Shown: in pieces, positions 1 through 10,280 of the stretch | How positions within the stretch are numbered: the first letter of the stretch is position 1 | How the letters are laid out: each line of letters starts with the position of its first letter | Assembly (NCBI GenBank): GCA_031772625.1 | Contig: CM062808.1 | Coordinates: forward strand, 478,327,655-478,391,654 | DNA: 64,000 nt | Direction of reading: 5' to 3' | Origin: Pinus tabuliformis | Taxonomy: Eukaryota > Streptophyta > Pinopsida > Pinales > Pinaceae | Notes under the pieces: model-generated | The model's input: only the letters and a program-made list of their open reading frames with translations | Told to the model about the DNA's origin: nothing | The model's database searches: none | Translations under genes and position numbers: made by a program

Positions 1-1
1 G

Positions 2-1068
2 CTCATGGGGGTTGCCGCGGGAGGACATTATGCATGGAGAGCAACTGAGTAGAATATTCTATGCATAGGGTTGTGGTGGCCAGCCCTTCATTAGGATTCA
101 AAAGCATATTGTAAGGTACGTGATGCGTGTCAAAGAACAGGCAAGCCATCATGGAGGGAGGAAATGCCTTTGAATCCACAAATGACGTTGCAGCCTTTTG
201 AAAACTGGGCAATAGATTTTTTGGGATCTATTCAGCCCCAAGGAAAGACAGGCGCGAGGTACATTATCACTGTGATAGAGTACTTGAATCGTTGGGTAGA
301 AGCGTAGCCGGTGAAGGATTGCACGGGTGCGACGACTGCAAAGTTTCTATTTGAGCATGTACTGACGCGATTTGGATGTCTAAAGATCTTGATGAGTGAT
401 CGAGGTACACACTTCATGAATGGGACGATCAACGCACTAACGAAGGAATTTCAGGTGTATCACCAAAAGAGCACACCTTATCACCCACGGGCTAACGGGA
501 TAGTGGAGGCATTCAACAAAGTACTGGAGACCGCACTGACCAAGGTATGCAATTCTCAGCGAAGTGATTGGGACCTACACATACCTGCAGTATTGTGGGC
601 TTATCGGATGACATGCAAGAAGTTAACAGGATAGACACCCTTTAGGCTGGTATATGGGGTTGAGGTGGTGATGCTTATGGAATACATCATGCATAGTCTA
701 TGCATAGTAGTGCTCATAGGTATGATGGATCGCGAAGCCCTGGAAGAGAGGCTAGTGTAGTTGGATGATCTCGAAGAAGAGATATTTTGGCTAGATTTCA
801 TTAACAGGTCCAAGAACAACGCGAAAAGGCATGGCACGATCGACATATTAAGCTGCACACCTTTAAGGTGAGTGACTTTGTGCTATTGTCTGACAGTAAG
901 TTTCATAAATTCCCCGGAAAATTTAGGATGCACTGGTTAGGGCCGTATGTTATTAAGGAGATTACCGACGGTGGCACGGTCCAGTTGGTTAAGTTGAATG
1001 GAGATCCCTTCCCAAGAAAGGTGAATGGCAGTCAATTGAAGCCATACTCACGTGGCTGGACCATCTGA
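2..1068 (+). pseudogene. Gypsy integrase, decayed
   Basis: This encoded the integrase that inserts element cDNA into chromosomes. Frame 2 shows the HHCC zinc-binding region near the start (GGHYA, then CxxxDAC), followed by WAIDFLGS with the first catalytic Asp, SDRGTHF with the second and GIVEAFNK with the catalytic Glu, so the DDE triad is still legible. PYHPRANG precedes the Glu as usual. The C-terminal GPY-like part (MHWLGPYVIK) sits in another frame after a frameshift near 860. In-frame stops occur around codon 17, before PVKDC (TAG near 306) and at 632-634, 758 and elsewhere. The long open stretch 311-634 is only a fragment. No chromodomain is visible. The gene cannot make a full protein. 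Confidence 0.9.
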
Positions 1069-1266
1069 CTAGCTGACAAAAGTACACTCTTAGCACTCCA
1101 GGTAGCTGAAAGGAGGCGCGGGACTACAAACTACATTGCTTGGTTTGGAGAGCTGCGCGATTTCAGGACTGTGCAAAGCAACAAAGTGTCACAGGGTCCG
1201 TAACAACACAAAGACAGCTGCGCTAATGCACAAGTCCACCAGAAAGTGACCATAAGAGTTATATTG

Positions 1267-1565
1267 GGGAAACAGGTCGGTCTCTAAGAATAAGACTTAA
1301 GGAGCACGGAGCCGATATAAAGAATGGAAGATCCCGTGCATCAGCCCTTGCGGAACACTCATCCAAAACCAAGCATCATGTGTGTCTAGAAGATGCTAAA
1401 ATAATCGCTAGAGAGGATAATTATCAAAAAAGGAAAATCAGAGAGGCTATCGAAATTATGAAATTCCCTCAAAACCTCAACAGGGACAATGGGAGTGAGA
1501 TTAGTGGAAATTGGCTTCCCTTGATTAGACAAATAAATCCAACGAAACCTTTAGAAGCATCATAG
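1267..1565 (+). pseudogene. GIY-YIG endonuclease domain of Penelope element (C-terminal remnant)
   Basis: Translating from the left edge gives YIGETGRSL, which matches the YIG half of the GIY-YIG motif, followed by RLKEH, then SALAEHS and KTKHH, and after that RED-NYQKRKIREAI and NLNRD, ending with a TAG at 1563-1565. This series of blocks is the conserved C-terminal signature of Penelope-type GIY-YIG domains: the Arg of GRSL, the His of AEH and the Glu of the REAIEI block are the residues normally kept. The GIY strand and the whole RT are missing because of 5' truncation. The frame is open, without internal stops, for about 95 codons, so this copy is younger than the surrounding Gypsy copy. 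It should be inactive without its RT. Confidence 0.8.
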
Positions 1566-2405
1566 GTTTTCGAAATTAACAAGGTTAGTAAAATTAATAA
1601 AATTTAATCAATTTAATTTAATTTAATTTTAATTAAATTAATCTAATTAATCACATTAATCAATTAAATTAAATTAAGTAATTTAATTTAATTTAATTTT
1701 TAATTAAATTAGTCTAATTAAATTACCTTAATTAATTAAGATAGTTAAATTAAATTAAATTAAAAATAAATAAGTTAATTAATTAATTAATTAATAAAAT
1801 AAAATTAAAAATAAATAAAATTAATGAATTAATAAATAAAATTGGTTTTAAATTAATTAAATTGATTTGAATTAATTAAATTAATTTTAAATAAAAATAA
1901 AAATTAACATTTAATAAAATAAGATAAACTAAAGAATAAACATTAATTAATTAATTGATGAATTAATCAAAATAAGAAATCTCTTATTTATCAATTAAGT
2001 AATTAGGGTTAAATAGAATTAACAAGGAAAATTTGGAGAACAATAATAATAAAATAAATCAAAATTATGAATTAAATTAAGTAATCAAATAAAACAAAAT
2101 TAATTAATTAAATTAACTAAATAAGAATGTTCATTTGTTACTTAGGATTAATTAACTAAAATAAAATAAAAATAATAATAAAACAATAGATAGAATTATA
2201 ATTAATTAGTTGATTAATTAAAATAATTTATGAATTAATTAAAAGATATTTTTAGATTCTTAGGTTGAATAAAATAAAAATAGAATTAATAAGGACAATA
2301 AAACTAACCTATAATCAAGAGAATTAAAAAGATTAATAATTTACATATTAAAATCAATTAAGTAAAATAAAATTAATTAATTAAACTAAAATTATTATAA
2401 TATTC

Positions 2406-2466
<61 letters not shown>
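1566..2466. repeat. AT-rich tract ending in (TA)n
   Basis: About 900 bp consist almost only of A and T, dominated by AATTAA and TTAATTAA units, and finish in a pure (AT)n run at 2407-2466. It lies between the Penelope ORF end and the hammerhead-like motif, so it is probably the element's 3' untranslated region or an expanded microsatellite inside it. A small duplication follows: GAGTCGGCTTCTTTATAAAA occurs at about 2467 and again near 2510. No gene is seen. Confidence 0.7.
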
Positions 2467-2470
<4 letters not shown>

Positions 2471-2610
2471 TCGGCTTCTTTATAAAATTAATTAATTCAT
2501 ATATATATGAGAGTCGGCTTCTTTATAAAAATTTATCAATATTTAGGTTTATTTATACTCTGGTCGCATGATTCTTCTCTCAAAGAACTATCAATCTTAT
2601 TCTAAAAATT

Positions 2611-2650
2611 AGTCCTGATGATGGACCCTCTTTGGGGTTTGAAACGTCGA
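2611..2650 (+). ncRNA. Hammerhead-ribozyme-like motif of Penelope element
   Basis: The core CTGATGA at 2615-2621 is followed by a hairpin able to pair ACCC with GGGT, then GAAAC at 2641-2645 and GTC. This is the order of the hammerhead catalytic core (CUGAUGA, stem II, GAAA). Penelope-like elements are known to carry minimal type I hammerhead motifs near their ends. Stem III is not convincing here and stem II relies partly on G-U pairs, so the motif may be degenerate. Cleavage activity is not claimed. Confidence 0.5.
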
Positions 2651-3072
2651 CAGAATGAACATGATACTGTGGATAATCCGGATCAAGCTACTCCAAGAAA
2701 CAACCACAGAATCTTAAAATCTAACATAAAGTCACTATTCATGATTTTATGATTGGTTTGAGGCCAAATGGAGCGAACGACATGCATTTAAGGCAATATT
2801 TATGGGTTAGATTCTTGGAAATCTACCACGAATCTAGCATTAATGGGCCGAATATGGGAGGAATAGTCGAATTTGAATTCAAAAGGCCCTATAAATTACA
2901 AGTGGCTGTCCAACAAAAAACACTTGGCATTTTGAGAACTGAGTTGTTGTGCACTCAAGTATACATGAACTGAGACCTATTTGAGACTCTAAAAGCGAAT
3001 TCATTATTTAAGCAACTACTAGAGACACTGCAAGAATTGTGGAATAATGTTATGTTAGCACCCGTAGAAGCC

Positions 3073-5993
3073 ATGGACATAGGAGTAGTGACAGCCGAAG
3101 AAGTCGCGTAGGAAATTGCGGTAGTAGAAGCCCCAGAGAGCGCCGGAATAATAGTTGAGGTCCCTAAATCACCCAGAACACTGAGACCTAAGAAGGATAA
3201 GCAGGCTATGATACCGGTGCACGTCTCACCAAGAAACCCACAAAGGACCAAGCTCACCTTGCAAGAAAAGGGGAAGGCCATTAATCTGGAGGCCGACGAG
3301 GAAGAATTTGAAGAAATCCTGGTGGAAGAAGAGGACGAAGAAATGAAAGTTGATTTCCAGGATGTAGACCCTATTACCAAGCTGCCAGAATATGTTCCTC
3401 TGTGCAAGGGCAAAGCCAAAGTGCCGAAGGACATAGATGAGAGCAAGAGCTCTCTGTAAACCCCGTTGCTCCTAGATGATATTATTTTTGAGAGGTCGCA
3501 CTTAGGGCAAGTTCCTGTACTGAATTTTGAAGATTGGGACCTTGCGGATCATGAGAAATTCCTGCATTTAGCGATTGAGCAGCTAATGCTCCGACGAATT
3601 GACGCGATGACTGGAATGATTGAATTGGAGCCGTGAAAATGGCTTAGGGGTGTAGAGAAAGCTGGGTTGCTAAACCTGCTCTGGGTGTCGTATTACCACC
3701 GCGCCCCAGTGATTGTCTTCGTCATCAGGCAACTACTCTACTTGGCTGCATGGTGGGTGTTTGTGGCTGGAGGAGCCCATTCCCATCACAGACCACTTGA
3801 TTCATCGAATCACACGACTGCCTTGCTTAGGGGAGGAAAAGGTGGCAAGTTGGCCCTAGCAGAAGCAATGAAGACGAAGTTCAAGTTGGAGAAGAAGAAG
3901 CGAGGATATGCCATCTCCAGCATTAACAAACCCACAGTCAAGGTCGCGACACAAATACTAGTAGGGAAAATGATTCGGAAGTGCTGCGCGGATGAGGTGC
4001 CCACGCCTGTGATTACACTAGCGGCCCAATGCGCTGAAGGAGTCCAGTTTAATTGGGTGAATTATCTATGTGGCGAGTTCCTTACGAACTATCGTGAGGC
4101 ATAGGAGCAGGGAAAAACGTTTCACTACACATGGCCCTTGTTGTCGATTGTACTGGTGGATGGGAGTTGCCCGAAGACAACCAATTCCCTTCGGTCGCGT
4201 TGGACCTTCCAGAGGTAGCGAAGTATACTTCGTTGTGCGTGACCAAGGACGTGCAACGGATAAAAGAAAGCAAGATATTTTGGGTCTTAATGGAGATGAG
4301 CATCCAGATGGGGATCAATTGAAAGCCGTGGTTGTTGCCCACAGTATATTCTAGTTTGAAGATCTTTTCAGAGTTCAAAGTGGATTTCCACCATGTTTTT
4401 ATCAGGGCGTGAAAGGACCCCGCGAAGACATGGCATAACCTACCGTATCTGGTGACTGATGATGTAATTTTTGCAGTCCTTGAATCTTGCCCGCTGGAAT
4501 GGCACACTCCAGCAGGCTCTGTGGTGGAAATAGATAAGTCCGCCACGCAACCGAAGAAGGAAGAGGTAAAGTTTTGAATGACACAGCTGGCAGAGAAGTG
4601 TAGAAAGGAGGAAGCAACAGCTAAGGCCCAGGAAGTGCGCGATGTCGCGAAATTAGCAGAGCAACAGAAAACAGGAGGAGAAGAGCGCGAAGGAAAAAAG
4701 TCACCTTCGCCTGGGACTAAGGTAGAAACAAAGAAAGAACAAGGTGGCGTAGACCCACAGACAACATCCACCCAACTCAAGCGTCCATGAAAGCTAGAGC
4801 AGGCAGTGCCATGAAAGAAAACAAAGGCATCAAAGACATCCTTCGACCCAATCACCCTCACTGAGGGGGATTTGCATGATATTGGAGAAATGATGAGGGA
4901 TGTCACTGCGGAGGCTCTCCAACAGTTCGAAGAGAAACAACAGTTGGTATTGGTGGCTCTCTGGATAGAGTTGCAGGAGTTGCAGTTATGCACTCCACAG
5001 GCTGGCACAGTGTCCACCAGCCTCACGATTGGCACTTCAGCTGTTGAGGACATGTTGCGCACAAGGGTGACCAACACAATAGTGCTACCAGATGGGGCAC
5101 TTACTACAGAGGAGGACACTGATAGGCCCATGGTTAGCAGTTTGAATGGGGTAGGATTAAACATGGTTGTGCTCCCTTAAGAGATGATCTACCTCTTACA
5201 GGATGGAGTCACCGCGGAACTCAAGGCCTGAGAGAGTTGTGCTCTGCAGGCGATGAGCGAGTAGTGCATCAACATTGAGCAGTTGTGCCTGCAACGCAAT
5301 GATGCAGTGGAGCAAAACAAGCAGATTATGTAGGTAGTAGAGGAAGCCTATCGGATGGTCCCGAAGTTGGACATTCAGGCAGAAGAACCTGTGTAGGCAT
5401 GCATCTGCAAGTTAGCCACAGGGGTGTGCGACACTCGAGCAGAGATGGTCAGGATTAAGCTAGAGATGAACCTGCAGATCACTAAATTGCAGTTGAAGGC
5501 CCATCCTTCAACTCCACCAGAAGTGAGGGAACAACGTACCATCACTGTTATAACAACAATAGCGGTGGTTGACAGTGAAGTGGAAGACTGCATGCAGCTG
5601 TTTGAAGAGTCATTCAAGTTCCTAACCACCCTGCAGGAGGACCCAAATATAGAGTACCTGGAGATAGAGGTGCACGAGCTACAACAAAAATATGAAGAGG
5701 TAAAAGAGACCGCGCAGACAGTTTCCCTTACACAGAGGCTAACACGGATGTGTGAGGCAAAGGCACTCAAGGAACAAGTGGATACCGTTCGGCATAAAGA
5801 AGCAGTCTTAAAAGTGCGCCGACAACCATGGATAGACGAGGATTACATGATCACAACCTCCATTGAAAGGAAGCTCATGAAACTGCACGCAGCTCAACAA
5901 AAGATTCAGAGCAACAATTCAGCAACAGTCACTAACAACGAGTGGAAGAATTCAAGTAGGCAACCGTTCAGTGTGCTGCTAACGTTGCGGTGA
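3073..5993 (+). pseudogene. Extra ORF downstream of pol in G1 (function unknown)
   Basis: A long coding region lies between integrase and the 3' LTR, in the position where some retrotransposons have an env-like gene, but I see no signal peptide or membrane anchor. The start is placed at the ATG at 3073 because G2 has a matching ATG (52857, minus) followed by similar residues. Order: acidic N-terminus rich in Glu and Lys; a helical middle with KKKRGYAISSI, ADEVPTP and VQFNWVNYLCGEF; a Lys/Glu/Gln-rich linker; then a coiled-coil-like C-terminus (about 5424-5930). Stops at 3109, 3457, 3634, 4102 and 4320 and a frameshift near 4140 break it. About 970 codons would be expected if whole. The middle recalls plant-mobile-domain-like proteins found in plant transposons, but that is a guess. 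Confidence 0.65.
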
Positions 5994-6071
5994 TCCAAAA
6001 TAAAACTGGGAGGTCTTCGCGCTAAGATCTCCACACCTGCATAGTGACTTGAGGGTGAGTCACGATGTTTG

Positions 6072-6997
6072 TGTTGGAGGCCTGTTGGGTGTGGGATTTC
6101 CCAAGGGCAGTTTTTGGGCTAAAAGCCCATATTTTGTAATCCAAATGTAAAGACTCCGCATTTTGTGGTTGCAGAGCGCATACTTGTTAAAGATTCATAA
6201 GGTTGTTTGTAGTTATTTTGAAGATGTAATGTCGGTTGTAGAAGATCTACCCATGGTTTGCGGACCATGGGATTGTATAAATAGAGCCAAGCTCTAAGTA
6301 GTTAGAGGCATTATGGAATAATATATGATGTATGAGATATAGCTATGAGTAAAAATCTAAGTTTTGGGTCGTAGCATAGGTAGAGGCTCTGCAGCTGAGT
6401 GCGCAGAGGCCTAGAAGTCCGCAGCTAAGTGCGCGGACCCCTGCAGCTGAGTGCCCAGGGTGGGTCGAGTCTGTCATCGTTCAAAATTATCAATAAAGAG
6501 AAGTATTCCACAATTTTTGCGTCTTTATTTCCTGTTTATGCATATGTTATATTGGTTATAAATTTCACTTATAATGTTTATATGATGCACAAATGTATGT
6601 AATTGTTGGATAAGTGACCGCAAGTAGGAACATCTGTTTACACAAAGCTAACTAAGATCTGATAATAAAACACTTAGCCTGGTTAGGAAGATATTGCAGT
6701 TCGCTGCCCTAGCAACGCAAAAGGAATTTTGCCCCTGTTTAGGGCTACGTGGATTTCACGAAGATATTGAAGGGTAGAATAGAGAGTTAAGCAACCTGTG
6801 TGAAGACATGTATAGCTGGAATAAAACGACATCACATCCATCTCAAGGGTGTGGAAATTTGGTTCTAGCATTCCCCCATACTGCTTCAGGTGAGAGTTCA
6901 GTCTGCACTCCACGGGCTGATGCCGAAAGGGCCAGTAGTGTAGGGATTTGTTTGGATAACTAACGCTGAACATGGGTCAGGCCCCCACAAGCCAACA
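6072..6997 (+). repeat. 3' LTR of G1
   Basis: The LTR runs from TGTTGG at 6072 to CCAACA ending at 6997, about 926 bp. It aligns with both G2 LTRs (48929-49813 and 57409-58306), which set the ends. It contains a CCATGG dyad and a TATA box, then three copies of a roughly 29-bp GCAGCTGAGTGCGCAG-type repeat at 6391-6475, and an AATAAAG-type polyadenylation signal near 6490. The partner LTR lies outside the window, so neither the target duplication nor the insertion age can be read. Confidence 0.85.
6250..6284 (+). promoter_or_regulatory. LTR core promoter: CCATGG dyad plus TATA box
   Basis: CCCATGG (6250-6256) and CCATGGG (6265-6271) form an inverted repeat just upstream of TATAAATAG (6276-6284). 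The same arrangement is present in both G2 LTRs, on the minus strand, with TATA at 49598-49606 and 58102-58110. Conservation across three diverged LTRs suggests that the dyad is functional, for example a factor-binding site, but this is inference. Confidence 0.6.
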
Positions 6998-8405
6998 GGA
7001 ATCTAGGGTTTATAATAAAACCCTAACAAATTGTTTAAATCAAGTATAACCCTTGTTCACTATGAACCTATCTAAGTTTAGTTATTTGATGTCTAAATCT
7101 TGATTGTTTTGATGCTTCATTTATAATGACATGATTTTCATATAGTTAACGTCATGTTTATGTAATTTTACTATTTGGTTGTGCTTGTTGTTGAGGATTT
7201 ACAAGTACATAATCTTCAAGGCATTTAAGATGTTCATAATTGAAGATGATTTGATAATAATGATGATGAAGATAGATAAAGGAAGTTGCAAGAATGTTGT
7301 ATATATGACCTTGTTGTCATAAGAAAGAATGATGTTCCTAGAATAATGAAGCTATAAAAGATTGAAGTTTCTCTGATGATATGATGATACAAATAAAAGA
7401 GGCTGTTGGCTGGAAGAAAGAGAATTTTGTATATCTACCCAATTAAGAGGGACGGCATATTGTGACAACTATAGTAAAATACCTTGAAGAAAGAATTAAA
7501 TCAGAGAATAGCTAACGCACTACAAATGGTTGATCGATGAAGTCATAAACAAATACATTATTGTGTTGAGGAGTGCTAAGACTAGTTTTGGTGTTGCTGA
7601 AGAAGTTAAAGAAGAAATATTCCAACAAAAATGTGTTTGGATAATATGATGATGACCTAAGAAGCATCGATATATTTGAATATCCCAGAGGTTTGTGTTA
7701 AATTGTATATATATTTGAAAGTTCATTACTAATTGGGATTTTGATTGTTAATGTTAATCTCTCTATAAAAGGGTTGAACATTTTGAAGTGTACTGGAACC
7801 GATGAAAATATCTGATTTAGTTTGTAGGGAGAGATGAAGCATCTTGGGGTGACAAGATGCTTTTGATGACATCTGGCCATGCTATGATGATGTCTAGATC
7901 CCTAAGTAAGGAGGGTGGCATTGGTCTTAGAGCTCAGACCATGGATACACACCTAGATCCATGGGTTGGTGTTAGATCTTAAAAGCCTGATGGTACCTAG
8001 AGCGACTAAAGATTGAATACACCTTAGTCCCACCAAATTAGAATACCCTGGTCCGGTATATAATCTATATCACTACATGTGTTGTGACTCTTAATATAAC
8101 ATACCATTTGATATCTTCCATGTACCTCTCTCTATACGTAATTATTAATACCTCCCTAGTTAAGAGGGCAGGTTGAAGAATGTAACTAGTGTCGGTCTTC
8201 ATAATTGTACTTGAGTCATGATGTAATATATTTGTCAAAATAAAGAAAAATAAATTTTATTATGAAATAAATTTTATTTATTAAGCATGGGTTTCATGCT
8301 TTATTATTTTATTTCTAGGTAAAAGCCTCCATTGTAAGCTTCTATGGTTTATGTCTAGAGTCCTTGTCCATGTCATCATGTAATAGACCCTTCTTGGGTT
8401 TTGTC
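6998..8405. other. Unassigned DNA between G1 and the LTR-like module
   Basis: No convincing gene or retroelement domain is seen. The first bases after the G1 LTR include two copies of AAACCC/AGGGTTT-like sequence. A hairpin AAGCATG-GGTTT-CATGCTT lies near 8284. The DNA is AT-rich with only short, non-conserved ORFs, and is probably old, decayed transposon sequence. Confidence 0.4.
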
Positions 8406-9105
8406 TGTTAAGAAAGAAAACTATTTTTATGAAAAATAAGTCATTTAGGCCTCCTCCACCAAGTTGGCCTCAAGGAAGACAAGTCGGCCTAATTGGGAGC
8501 CAAAATCCACTATATAAAGGTAGTAACTCAACCTCATTTGGAACACAAGACAAGCAAGTTCAATCTACAGTAGCTGGAGAAGAAAAAGAGAGAAATTCCG
8601 AAGGAGGAGGAGAAAACCCTAACGAAAAATAAGGAGACTTATGTCTAGTAAGAAGAAGCCAAATTTATCTCTTTTCTGCCACATGTGCAAGTTTCCGGGC
8701 TATTGTTGGAGGGATGAAATTTCAGATCTGTTGGAGGGTCGAAATTCTAAGTTGTTGTTGGGTTGAAGCTATTTGAAAAAAGGAGACTATTGAAGTTTGA
8801 ATAATCATTCTGGAAGGCTGATTTGGTGGTGTGAGGAAGGGCTTTTGATCTGGTCTAAAGTCTTGGATTGCCTCAATTGATTTAAATCTACTAGTGGAGG
8901 AGTTTGACTGGGTCTTCCCATTCATAGGGGTTTTAGCCTTGGTTGGGTACCTATATCTAGTGTCCTTGATCTTAATGTTTTATTTTGATGATTTCTTGAG
9001 GAGAATAAGATAAATAAGGACATATATAAAGCTAATAAGAATATAAAAATATCACAATTAATTGTCAACGTCATAAAATATTTCTGCCTTGTTGATTTTT
9101 TAACA
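8406..9105 (+). repeat. Possible solo LTR or LTR-like module
   Basis: The block begins TGTTAAG (8406) and ends TTTAACA (9105), giving short inverted ends, and has a TATA box TATATAAAGG at 8511-8520 followed by a purine-rich 5'-leader-like stretch. Its right edge coincides with the point where G0 coding similarity stops. No matching LTR and no target duplication are visible (TTGTC against GAATG), so this remains tentative. Confidence 0.25.
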
Positions 9106-10280
9106 GAATGAATCAATGTACCCATTCTTTCTGGGGTTCTTATCCTCTGGTCCATGCTGCAATGCACCACTTTAAATAGGTCCTGGGATATTCCATTCCC
9201 AAGTATTTCTCTCTTGGGACCCCATAACTAGTTTTGAACCTAACCTTTAATAATTATTTACATTGTCACCACCCCGCAACTTTCTCCTTGTGCACAACCC
9301 ACCATTTAGAAGGTGTAGCATGCCACACAACATCAGACGTAGGAATCCTCTGACACTCTGACACCTTCTCTTCATACTCTCATATGAAAATATCTACCTC
9401 TAACATCCCATCAAAATGAGGGGGATTGTGCACTTCAGTCCCCATCCAACACACCATTCTCGTAACATGTGCGCATCTTCTAGTGTTGACTTCATGCAAC
9501 CAGTTTTGCCAATCCTTTAGGGCCTCCTCTGAGTTAGATTTGCAAGAACCGATGTTCCCCAACTTAATACTCCATCATTTTTTGGTTTTACATAGCCATC
9601 TTGGTTAGCCATGGCATTATAAATATTATCTAGGTCCTCCCGACTAAGCTCACCCTTCAGAGGTTCTACATATCGATCCCCTTCACGTAGATTCAATGGT
9701 ACAATGACCTGGATATCTCTGCCCTCGAAGATCATCTGTATTCTCTTTAAATTTTTAACTACCTAGTTATCAAAGGCCCAGTCAATCCCTAAAAGAGTGG
9801 GATAGGGATCAATGTCATCCACGATTTTGATTACCTCAAAATGGACTGCACTTGACACTCCATTGATATCCACAGACACCCATGACAACCGTCCGATGGG
9901 ATATTTTACTAAATCCAAATACATCTGCAACAAATTCTGGACTTGGTCTACTACGGTCCTTCACTCCCTGCTTATGGTGGTATTAAATATATTCAGTATA
10001 GCCACTTTGTGCCTATTTTTTGGCCTATCCCATTCTTCTACAACTATTTATCCTTAAGACTCTTTGTATTTGGTCTTCTCTCTAATGAGATCAAACTTCA
10101 GAGGTGGTTCAGGAGATCTCCTTACCCACTAAGGATGTGGTGTCTGAGGTGATAGATATCATCTAGATGTTGAGCCCCTTCTTTTCCTGCCACTTGGCCA
10201 TCAACCGAGGGAAATTCTCCGTTGGATGATCTAAGGAATTATAATAAATACACCTGTTATCACTCAGGTTGTTCCCTTTG
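9106..10280 (-). pseudogene. G0 Gypsy: gag zinc-finger end, protease and linker, decayed
   Basis: Read on the minus strand, this is the downstream part of the gag-protease region of old element G0. From high to low coordinates: a zinc-knuckle remnant (CIYYNSLDH...ENFPRLMAKWQEKKG, about 10260-10170), the retropepsin tail DPYPTLLGIDWA (about 9815-9775), and a linker with PPHFDGMLEVDIF and ATPSKWW (to about 9280), then EWVH near 9130. G2 has the equivalent blocks (NPYPALLGIDWA, LPTYDRLSEVDDF, ATPTRWW) in the same order, which supports the assignment. The protease catalytic Asp motif is not legible. Stops and frameshifts are frequent. RT and integrase of G0 are not found in the window. Confidence 0.75.

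Larger units (their letters stand above)
1257..2727 (+). mobile_element. Penelope-like element, 5'-truncated
   Basis: This block interrupts sequence that is contiguous in the related element G2 (minus strand near 53200), which gives the approximate edges. It begins inside a GIY-YIG endonuclease domain, runs through about 1 kb of extremely AT-rich DNA with a long (TA)n tract, and ends with a hammerhead-like motif at 2611-2650. Loss of the 5' part (reverse transcriptase absent) is typical of Penelope elements. A short imperfect target duplication is possible (CATAAGAG on the left, CATAAAG on the right). Canonical Penelope elements with GIY-YIG domains are common in animals; in plants they are known from conifers, where they were named Dryads. 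That makes this a useful clue to the host. Confidence 0.75.
1..6997 (+). mobile_element. Ty3/Gypsy (Athila/Tat-like) element G1, 3' portion
   Basis: The window opens inside the integrase of a Gypsy element read on the + strand. Order: integrase (2-1068), a short spacer, a long extra ORF (3073-5993) and a 3' LTR (6072-6997). The same order is found inverted in G2 at 48929-58306, including the sequence just after integrase, so the two are members of one family or close relatives. A Penelope-like insertion (about 1257-2727) separates the integrase from the extra ORF: in G2 the flanking sequences are contiguous. The 5' LTR, gag, protease and RT lie outside the window. Athila/Tat placement rests on the 3' extra ORF and on the Asp-type primer site in G2; it is inference. 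Confidence 0.85.

Noticed and set aside
4082-5164. 360-codon ORF on the minus strand
   Set aside because: It lies antisense to the extra ORF of G1, whose sense residues match G2; the minus-strand frame shows no domain and is a shadow of biased codon use.
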